Shown piece after piece: positions 59,034 through 64,000 of a stretch of DNA of 64,000 bases. Origin of the DNA: an uncultured Aquimarina sp. Lineage in GTDB: Bacteria; Bacteroidota; Bacteroidia; Flavobacteriales; Flavobacteriaceae. How positions within the stretch are numbered: position 1 is the first letter of the stretch; every line of letters begins with the position of its first letter. The notes beneath the pieces were generated by a model. It did no database searches. It saw nothing but the letters and a program-made list of their open reading frames with translations, and was not told where the DNA came from. A program made the translations under genes and the position numbers. The stretch is taken from NCBI GenBank assembly GCA_947498455.1, contig CANMKK010000001.1, positions 62,001 to 126,000 of the forward strand. Direction: 5' to 3'.

Positions 59034-59945
59034 TTAGGGCGAATGAGAATTATTTTTCCTTTTTTTTGCCCCAAGTAATGTATTAAACCTTTTCCTATAA
59101 TCATCCACCATATCTTTATCCGTAGTATAGTAGGTGTTATAAGGTGACTCTGCCCCTACTTCTTTTTTGTTTGGGTCATACCATCCCCAATACAGCTCTC
59201 TAATTTTTGATTTGGTAGTAAAAAGCATAAAATTCCTAATTAGAATTTTACTGGAATCTTTTGGTAGCAAGAAGTATTTGTATGATTTTTTATATCCTTT
59301 TGAATTTGTCTCATTATGTTTAGAAAGTGCAATTTCAAAAGCTTCCTTAGTTTCCTTCGATTCTTCTATAAGGATATCGTCATTAACTATTATTTCTCTG
59401 AATACCAATTTATCATTATTCGATTCAAAAACTTTTATCGCTGCATCACGCCATAACTCTGTAGCTCTTTTTACAGAAGGTGGAACTTCACCTGAAGGTC
59501 TTACCCGGATATTCAGTATTTCTATATATTGATCAATATTCTTAGCTATGTATCTTAGAGCTACAGAACCATCTAACATTATAAATCTGCCTTGGTTGAT
59601 TGATATCCTTAATATTTCGTGATTTTTTTCTTCGTGCATATCATAAGCATCTTTTTGTTCTTTCTGAGCTTTAACAAATGATTCTTTTAGTTTTATGAAT
59701 TCAGAGTTAATTTCATCTGAGTATTCTATGTTCTTATTCCTAAATTCCTCAATCAAACCTATTAAGAAATAAACTGATGTACCTATAAAAATTAAAAGAG
59801 TTAAAGGAAAAAGGTTAAAGTTAGAAGCAAAATTTATGTTAACCAAATGTATGCTGGTTGCAACAAATGCAGGAATACAAGAAATAAGAAATCTTCGAGT
59901 AAGATTAGTCTTAACGATTTTTTTAGAGCTTTTTAAATCCCCCAT
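59034..59945 (-). CDS. Two-TM membrane protein with coiled coil and C-terminal domain (303 aa)
   Basis: From the ATG at 59945; the open frame extends further upstream only to a TTG. Two membrane segments occur near the N-terminus (FLISCIPAFVATSIHLVNI, LFPLTLLIFIGTSVYFLIG). A charged coiled coil follows (SEFIKLKESFVKAQKEQKDAY), then a mixed alpha/beta domain that ends IRELYWGWYDPNKKEVGAESPYNTYYTTDKDMVDDYRKRFN. The 2TM plus soluble-domain design is typical of membrane-anchored effectors or sensors. It converges with the 191-residue gene. Confidence 0.6.
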   Translation of the reverse strand: MGDLKSSKKIVKTNLTRRFLISCIPAFVATSIHLVNINFASNFNLFPLTLLIFIGTSVYFLIGLIEEFRNKNIEYSDEINSEFIKLKESFVKAQKEQKDAYDMHEEKNHEILRISINQGRFIMLDGSVALRYIAKNIDQYIEILNIRVRPSGEVPPSVKRATELWRDAAIKVFESNNDKLVFREIIVNDDILIEESKETKEAFEIALSKHNETNSKGYKKSYKYFLLPKDSSKILIRNFMLFTTKSKIRELYWGWYDPNKKEVGAESPYNTYYTTDKDMVDDYRKRFNTLLGAKKRKNNSHSP

Positions 59946-60041
59946 TTCTGTTCTATTGATTAAGTTATTAAAATACAATTAACATCTTAAACTAACAAAA
60001 AAAAGGTAAATTTCCCTATTCTGAAAGTTATCAAACTCACA

Positions 60042-60115
60042 AGAGTGGTATTTGATCAAAAAATGCTGGAACGTTAATCTATCGTTCCATGCCTTTTTGT
60101 GGTGCAGGTTCCGGT
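60042..60115 (+). repeat. 74-bp direct repeat, right copy
   Basis: Contains a fragment encoding VVFDQKMLER and the coupling-gene stop, now detached from the gene, and the intact 3' end of the 83-residue leftward gene (PEPAPQKGMER). Homologous to 58267-58340. Confidence 0.8.
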
Positions 60116-60330
60116 GTCGGTGCCTGCATTTGTTTTTGGCGGAGTAATGCGTCTGTTTTCTCGGAGATATTATGCCGCATATTACGGGCTTCTCTGGCAG
60201 TATGCTCTTTCCATCTTTCTGTGACCCGCTTGATCTGTTCTACCCGTTCCTGTTTGGTTCTGGCTGCACGTTCTGCCAATCGTTGTGTGATATTTCTTTT
60301 TTGTTCCTGATCCTTCTGTGTATCTTTCAT
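60079..60330 (-). CDS. Charged helical protein (83 aa)
   Basis: MKDTQKDQEQKRNITQRLAERAARTKQERVEQIKRV, almost wholly Arg, Lys, Glu and Gln, one long basic helix ending in a Pro/Gln-rich tail (PTPEPAPQKGMER). The right copy of the 74-bp repeat includes its 3' end. In the ancestral arrangement its end would have met the coupling gene end. It may be a DNA- or protein-binding accessory of transfer; unknown. Confidence 0.55.
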   Translation of the reverse strand: MKDTQKDQEQKRNITQRLAERAARTKQERVEQIKRVTERWKEHTAREARNMRHNISEKTDALLRQKQMQAPTPEPAPQKGMER

Positions 60331-60390
60331 AGAGTGAGTAATTTATGTATGGTTCTACATACACAAACTTCACGCCAGAAATGGAAATAA

Positions 60391-60657
60391 CTACTTCTCT
60401 CCTTCTCTTAGAATCTCATAGGCTTTATCGATGATGGCGCCAGGTGTGGTCTGCATGGCTTCTGCAATCTTGACCAGATTAATGATAGAAGGACGTGAGA
60501 CATGCCCTGCATCGTAGCGCTGATAGGTTCCGCGCTCAAGTCCAGATTTGAAATATACATCACTTTGAGATAACCCTTTTTCCTTACGAAGTGCTTTCAA
60601 CGCTTTACCGATAGCTTTCGCCATCTTTTCTTCTGTATATTCTTCCTGCTTCGCCAT
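60391..60657 (-). CDS. XRE-family transcriptional regulator (88 aa)
   Basis: The central ALKALRKEKGLSQSDVYFKSGLERGTYQRYDAGHVSRPSIINLVKIAEAM is a full Cro/C1-type helix-turn-helix with the recognition helix ERGTYQRYDAG and five helices in order. The protein has an extra basic start (KQEEYTEEKMAKAIG) and a short end. A single-domain regulator of this size is typical of conjugative elements and toxin-antitoxin loci. It lies 60 bp upstream of the 83-residue gene on the same strand and may control it. Confidence 0.85.
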   Translation of the reverse strand: MAKQEEYTEEKMAKAIGKALKALRKEKGLSQSDVYFKSGLERGTYQRYDAGHVSRPSIINLVKIAEAMQTTPGAIIDKAYEILREGEK

Positions 60658-60755
60658 GTCGCAAAATTACGTAATGTACCTTGTTTAAAAGCCGACTGAA
60701 TAAATACCTACTAAATAACAGGTAGCTAAATAGCTGTGTTTTGAAAAAATAATTC

Positions 60756-60763
60756 TAACTTTG
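60756..60763 (+). promoter_or_regulatory. -7 box (TAACTTTG) of the lipoprotein gene
   Basis: TAACTTTG matches TANNTTTG. A clear -33 TTTG at the standard distance was not found; the ATG follows about 28 bp later. Confidence 0.45.
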
Positions 60764-60791
60764 TCTACTCATTACTAAATATTTAATTGAT

Positions 60792-61325
60792 ATGAAGCGA
60801 CACATTGCTTACCCCCTATTTTTGTTCCTATGTGGAACATTGATGCTCCTTACTACAACCGGATGTAACAAATCCGATGATGATGACACGCCCTCTACTG
60901 GCTCGAACCAGATTAAAACACTAGCCGATCTTAAAGCCCTGTTTGATAAGGGAGAAATTACGCATATTGATTATGTCACCAAAGATAATCGCGTATTGCT
61001 GGATGAAGAGATTGAGTCGATGACCATCTTACCTAATACCAATGTGCATGACTTTGAGTTAATGGAGATTGTGACTAAAGCTCCACCATCATCAAATAGC
61101 ACCCCTGATGATCTAAGGGAACGGCATACTACCTCTCTTACCTTTGCCGATAAGATTGTGAATAGTGATTTACCCACGACTCATTGGGCGCAGACCATCA
61201 CAACATTAAATGGAACGGAGGTCGAAAACTTTGCCCCTTATGCCTTTCTGATAGATTCAGAAATTACTACCGCTTCTTTGGCTATACTGGAAGATAAATT
61301 ACAGATAAGGCTTAAGAAGAAATAG
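60792..61325 (+). CDS. Lipoprotein (177 aa)
   Basis: MKRHIAYPLFLFLCGTLMLL ending TTTGCNKSDDDD is a lipoprotein signal with the acidic residues after Cys that are common in Bacteroidota surface-exposed lipoproteins. The mature part is acidic with IKTLADLKALFDKGEITHIDYVTKDNRVLLDEE and ITTLNGTEVENFAPYAFLIDSEITTASLAILEDKL. No family recognised. A strong terminator follows. Confidence 0.65.
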   Translation: MKRHIAYPLFLFLCGTLMLLTTTGCNKSDDDDTPSTGSNQIKTLADLKALFDKGEITHIDYVTKDNRVLLDEEIESMTILPNTNVHDFELMEIVTKAPPSSNSTPDDLRERHTTSLTFADKIVNSDLPTTHWAQTITTLNGTEVENFAPYAFLIDSEITTASLAILEDKLQIRLKKK

Positions 61326-61360
61326 TGATTGCCCCCTCTCCTCTTATGTGTAGTTGAGTA

Positions 61361-61393
61361 AGCCATTAGATGAAACATCTAGTGGCTTTTTTT
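61361..61393 (+). terminator. Terminator after the lipoprotein gene
   Basis: AGCCATTAGATG (61361-61372) pairs with CATCTAGTGGCT (61376-61387), then a T-run of seven bases. Confidence 0.8.
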
Positions 61394-61648
61394 ATACACC
61401 CTCAGATAAAAATACATCAAGACATATTTCTCTATTGCCATTGGATAAGCTCCCCGATAGATTGCGCGGCGTAAACTTGCCTCAATTCATAATTGATACG
61501 CTATAGTAATGCTAGGCATTACTCCAACATAAACAATCCTGTTTTATTAAGTGCTTTTTAGTGCTTAAAAATAGATGATAGCGCATTCTATGTGATGTGT
61601 TGCAAGTCTTACGTATTACCTATTGTTTAATACTAAAAACATACAATC
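61394..61648. other. Intergenic region, no gene
   Basis: 255 bases without a gene. It has a small perfect hairpin AGTAATGC/GCATTACT (61505-61523) and a direct repeat AGTGCTTTTT/AGTGCTTAAA near 61550. Confidence 0.4.
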
Positions 61649-62053
61649 ATGGCAAATGCTAAGAACACATTGTACATCGCTAAATTGAAACCTGCTAACG
61701 AAGAAAGATTCGGCTTTTCAATCCTGAAAGGAGCTGTTTGTATTGAAGATTTGAAAGAACTTCTGGAATCAGAAGAAGTGGAAAATTTGCAATATGAATA
61801 TGAAGGCCAGCATTTCATCAATGTTAAAGTAATAGAGCGTAAGAACCCAGATAAATTTGGGAAAACACACTTTATTGCAATTGATGACTTCGTACCGGAT
61901 TCAAGTAAGCGAAAAGAGGCTGCCAATGATAATTCAAAAGCAGCTAATGACAATGAACCAAAAGATACGACTGAGGAAAAGAAAACTGTAACAAAGTCTA
62001 CCACGCGTAAGACAGGAAAACGGGGGTCTAAAAAACAAGCTGCTACAGCTTAA
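61649..62053 (+). CDS. Hypothetical protein C1 (134 aa)
   Basis: MANAKNTLYIAKLKPANEERFGFSILKGAVCIEDLKELLES... The N-terminal 85 residues match in layout the next gene: a strand, W/F.SI-strand, an EDLKELL helix, [YE]QY.[YH]G[QR]..[IL]NV.[VI]..RK, and THFI.[IV]D. Residues 90-134 are a Lys/Asn/Thr-rich tail (KEAANDNSKAANDN...RKTGKRGSKKQ), likely disordered and basic. Possibly a nucleic-acid-binding protein; no family named. Confidence 0.6.
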   Translation: MANAKNTLYIAKLKPANEERFGFSILKGAVCIEDLKELLESEEVENLQYEYEGQHFINVKVIERKNPDKFGKTHFIAIDDFVPDSSKRKEAANDNSKAANDNEPKDTTEEKKTVTKSTTRKTGKRGSKKQAATA

Positions 62054-62077
62054 ATAATCATCGTCACTTTTAGCTAT

Positions 62078-62112
62078 AGGGAATCACTTCATTGAGGTTC
62101 CCTTCTTTTTTT
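62078..62112 (+). terminator. Terminator after C1 (related to the one at 62396)
   Basis: GGGAA (62078-62082) pairs with TTCCC (62097-62101) before a run of T. The loop sequence CACTTCATTG is shared with the terminator at 62396. Confidence 0.65.
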
Positions 62113-62130
62113 AACTATAAATCATGTAAC

Positions 62131-62373
62131 ATGGCACAAGGAGAAGATATTTATCTAGGGAATGCGAAACCGCATTGGAAGTTCGACCAAACATTGGTCT
62201 GGAGTATTGATGTGGAAGAGTTAACTGAATTGCTACAAAATGCAACTGCACCCTATCAGTACAAGCACAATGGCAGAATACGTTTGAATGTACATATTAC
62301 CAAACGTAGAACATCTGTCGAGAGTGGTAGTACACATTTTATCAAGGTCGATACCTATGTAAAAACACATTAG
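62131..62373 (+). CDS. Hypothetical protein C2 (80 aa), paralogue of C1
   Basis: From the ATG at 62131; an upstream ATG at 62092 would start inside the terminator. MAQGEDIYLGNAKPHWKFDQTLVWSIDVEELTELLQN... shares with C1 the WSI/FSI strand, the helix VEELTELL / IEDLKELL, and HFI[KA][VI]D near the end, but lacks the basic tail. It is followed by a terminator nearly identical to the one after C1, so gene plus terminator were duplicated as a unit. Confidence 0.6.
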   Translation: MAQGEDIYLGNAKPHWKFDQTLVWSIDVEELTELLQNATAPYQYKHNGRIRLNVHITKRRTSVESGSTHFIKVDTYVKTH

Positions 62374-62395
62374 CGTATCCATCTCTTAACCTATA

Positions 62396-62426
62396 GGGAA
62401 TCACTTCATTGCGATTCCCTTCTTTG
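62396..62426 (+). terminator. Terminator after C2
   Basis: GGGAAT (62396-62401) pairs exactly with ATTCCC (62414-62419), followed by TTCTTTG. The TATAGGGAATCACTTCATTG core is identical to the preceding terminator. Confidence 0.6.
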
Positions 62427-62810
62427 TGTCTACATGGCTTAATTACATTATCTTGATAGCTGACACTTTTATTCTGCGAATTGGCACTTTTTCTACGCAC
62501 ATCCTGAATGTGCACAGACAGTAAAACATCCCTAAGTATTAATGTTTACAAGGGTTCAAACCATTTCTTCCTATCTCTTATCAATGACACTTTTATTGAA
62601 TTTTAAATGTGTCGTTCAGGGGGATATGCTTTCCTAATTTTATCTTATTCTCAATCGTCAGGCGGCTTTATGTATTCGGTCAGACATTGAGTAGCAAAGA
62701 TAGCATATGGCTTGGAGAGCAGCATGATGCATTGCAATATACCGAAAACTGCAAACCAAGCCATAGGCTGATACAAGTGGCATACAATGTCTAACCTAAA
62801 ATACAACAGC
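62427..62810. other. Intergenic region with repeated TGACACTTTTATT sequences
   Basis: 384 bases without a gene. TGACACTTTTATT occurs at 62461 and again at 62585. A hairpin GCACAT/ATGTGC lies at about 62502-62518. The second TGACACTTTTATT belongs to an inverted repeat (62586-62613). Confidence 0.45.
62586..62613. promoter_or_regulatory. Operator-like inverted repeat, copy 2
   Basis: GACAC (62586-62590) and GTGTC (62609-62613) flank TTTTATTGAATTTTAAAT. The core GACAC..TTTTATT matches 51876 (GTCAC-TTTTATT). It lies about 200 bp upstream of the RadC-like gene. Confidence 0.45.
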
Positions 62811-63275
62811 ATGAAGACAACAAACAGATTTCCGAACAAAGTAGCTGAAGCCAAAATTATTTATGCAAACGAAGTAAAATCCAGTGACCGTGTTAAAATC
62901 AACTGGTCAAAAGATGCCGCCCAATTATTTAGAGAATCTTGGGATGATGATACGATTGATGCATTTGAAACATTCAAAGCCATGTATGTAAATCGAGCCA
63001 ATCAGGTGCTTGGCATTGTGACCATTTCTACAGGCGGAATCGCCTATGCATTGGCTGACCCTGCCAAGATATTTTGTGGCGCCATTAAGTGTTTAGCAGC
63101 TGGTATTATATTATGTCACAATCACCCCAGCGGACGATTAACTCCTAGCCAGTCAGATAAGGAACTCACAGAACGAATGACACAAGTAGGTGAAATTCTT
63201 GGCATCAAGATACTCGATCACCTCATCATCACCAGAGAGGGGTATCGATCAATGTGTGATGAAGAGGAACTATAA
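62811..63275 (+). CDS. RadC-like JAB/MPN-domain protein
   Basis: 154 residues from the ATG at 62811. It has the JAMM-type motif of RadC proteins: ETFKAMYVNRANQVLGIVTISTGG, then ILCHNHPSGRLTPSQSDKELTERM (HxHPSG...S..D metal ligands), ending ILGIKILDHLIITREGYRSM. Such proteins occur on almost all Bacteroidota integrative elements, with unproven roles in DNA repair or processing; the original radC role in recombination has been doubted. Full-length with the helix-hairpin-helix N-terminus absent, which is usual for element-borne forms. Confidence 0.9.
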   Translation: MKTTNRFPNKVAEAKIIYANEVKSSDRVKINWSKDAAQLFRESWDDDTIDAFETFKAMYVNRANQVLGIVTISTGGIAYALADPAKIFCGAIKCLAAGIILCHNHPSGRLTPSQSDKELTERMTQVGEILGIKILDHLIITREGYRSMCDEEEL

Positions 63276-63331
63276 GCCCCTTTCCTCTTCCAAACAAAGA
63301 ATATATAAACTCATCCCTGAAGCGAGGAACC

Positions 63332-64000
63332 ATGAAATACGAAGATGCCAAAAATATATCATTGCCCCATCTGTTACAGCAATTGAATCACCAGCCTGTT
63401 CAGGGTAAGGGGTCTGCTCGTAAATTATGGTATCTATCACCGTTCCGTGAAGAGAGTACCCCAAGCTTCAAAGTAGAATATAAAAGCGGAGGCTGGGTCT
63501 GGTATGATTTCGGGCTGGGAAAAGGCGGTAATATATTCAGCTTTGTGATGGAATTAAACAACATCAACCCAAAAGACTTTGGTGCAATCATGGCATTTCT
63601 GCGACCCTATGCATCACTTGATACTAAAGTTCACGTAACACATGAAGTATATAGCAAAGATGAAGAATCCGGCATTACCATTGAATCCGTCAAACCACTC
63701 AAGCACCCTGCCCTGATTAACTATTTATCCTCCCGCAAGATTCCAAAGCATATTGCGACTATGAAACTATCACCTTTGGGTAAAACCATCATTACTCCCT
63801 CCTCTATTACCAGACCCATCATTCAGGAAATAAATTTTATTCTGCACAAAACTGAGAGGATGTATTTTGCACTTGGGTTTGAAAATGACAAAGGCGGTTT
63901 CGAAATCAGGAACAAATACCACAAGCTTGCCTGTTCACCCAAAAACTTCACCACATTTAAGGGGCAAGACGACACCACCATTGAAATTTTTGAGGGCTTC
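63332..64000 (+). CDS. CHC2/Toprim-type primase-like protein, partial
   Basis: The frame is open from the ATG at 63332 to the window end (223 residues visible). The start MKYEDAKNISLPHLLQQLNHQPV, then LWYLSPFREESTPSFKVE and GWVWYDFGLGKGGNIFSFVMEL, follows the layout of the DnaG-like CHC2 zinc-binding region, but the cysteine ligands seem to be missing. Later DTTIEIFEGF contains the start of the Toprim motif (E-G). Bacteroidota conjugative elements usually carry one such protein with RadC. It probably starts complementary-strand synthesis after transfer. The C-terminus lies outside the window. Confidence 0.8.
   Translation, partial: MKYEDAKNISLPHLLQQLNHQPVQGKGSARKLWYLSPFREESTPSFKVEYKSGGWVWYDFGLGKGGNIFSFVMELNNINPKDFGAIMAFLRPYASLDTKVHVTHEVYSKDEESGITIESVKPLKHPALINYLSSRKIPKHIATMKLSPLGKTIITPSSITRPIIQEINFILHKTERMYFALGFENDKGGFEIRNKYHKLACSPKNFTTFKGQDDTTIEIFEGF

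Larger units (their letters stand above)
58341..60041. mobile_element. Two-gene cassette inserted between 74-bp repeats
   Basis: The interval between the two copies of the repeat holds two convergent genes (58456-59031, 59034-59945) and their promoters. Both repeats contain the T4CP 3' end and the 3' end of the 83-residue gene. This fits gain of the cassette by recombination at that junction, perhaps from a related element, since the copies differ by 8 in 74 bases. No recombinase gene is included. Confidence 0.65.

Overview
The window looks like the left part of a large integrated mobile element in an AT-rich Bacteroidota chromosome (probably a Cytophagales or Flavobacteriia relative). The case for Bacteroidota rests on a TTTG / TATATTTG promoter pair 19 bp apart in front of a tRNA gene, on mostly AT-rich start regions without Shine-Dalgarno sequences, and on family types such as the VgrG/PAAR pair. 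Bases 1-1072 are ordinary chromosome: a class IV aminotransferase, a START-like protein and a tRNA-Met. The element seems to begin at the 3' end of that tRNA, and its other end lies beyond base 64000. No integrase and no VirB4-like transfer ATPase is in the window.

Layout. 1.5-6.6 kb is a dense train of small, often overlapping genes: ArdB/KlcA antirestriction protein, HTH protein, two tiny zinc ribbons, a J-domain protein and two members of a three-member orphan family. 6.6-9.3 kb (minus) holds a membrane protein with a canonical C2H2 zinc finger and a pentapeptide-repeat membrane protein. 9.3-15.3 kb is a phage-like block with Shine-Dalgarno sites: a C5-cytosine methyltransferase that overlaps a second long ORF in another frame, then a helicase/adenine-methylase fusion. 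15.3-19.0 kb encodes a MobF (TrwC/TraI-type) relaxase-helicase and two small paralogues, bordered by inverted repeats that are candidate oriT sites.

19.4-31 kb is cargo: an antitoxin/RelE-ParE toxin pair whose toxin has no normal start codon, a PD-(D/E)XK protein, an exported protein, a truncated IS1595-type transposase, a DUF6615-like nuclease and a three-gene ABC-3C-type defence operon. 31.1-38.1 kb has a membrane protein followed by a 1990-residue RTX/cadherin-like protein with an HExxH motif. 38.5-41.5 kb holds small regulatory and membrane genes. 41.6-47.4 kb is a complete orphan injection-system cargo set: VgrG spike, PAAR tip, a 1001-residue peptidoglycan-hydrolase-like effector and a lipoprotein that is probably its immunity protein.

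49.0-58.3 kb carries a gene whose start lies in a 31-bp tandem repeat, a large three-module protein of unknown function, an operon of exported and membrane proteins, and a VirD4/TrwB-like coupling ATPase. The 3' end of the coupling gene, together with the 3' end of the convergent neighbour, is duplicated as 74-bp repeats around a 1.7-kb two-gene cassette (58.3-60.0 kb). 60-64 kb returns to element housekeeping: an XRE regulator, a lipoprotein, two paralogous small genes, a RadC-like JAB protein and the start of a CHC2/Toprim-type primase.

Taken together this is a mobilisable or conjugative element with anti-restriction genes (ArdB, helicase-methylase, C5 methylase), its own defence systems (ABC-3C, DUF6615-like, toxin-antitoxin) and inter-bacterial weapons (VgrG/PAAR/effector, RTX protein). 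All family assignments are from reading the sequence; no database was searched.
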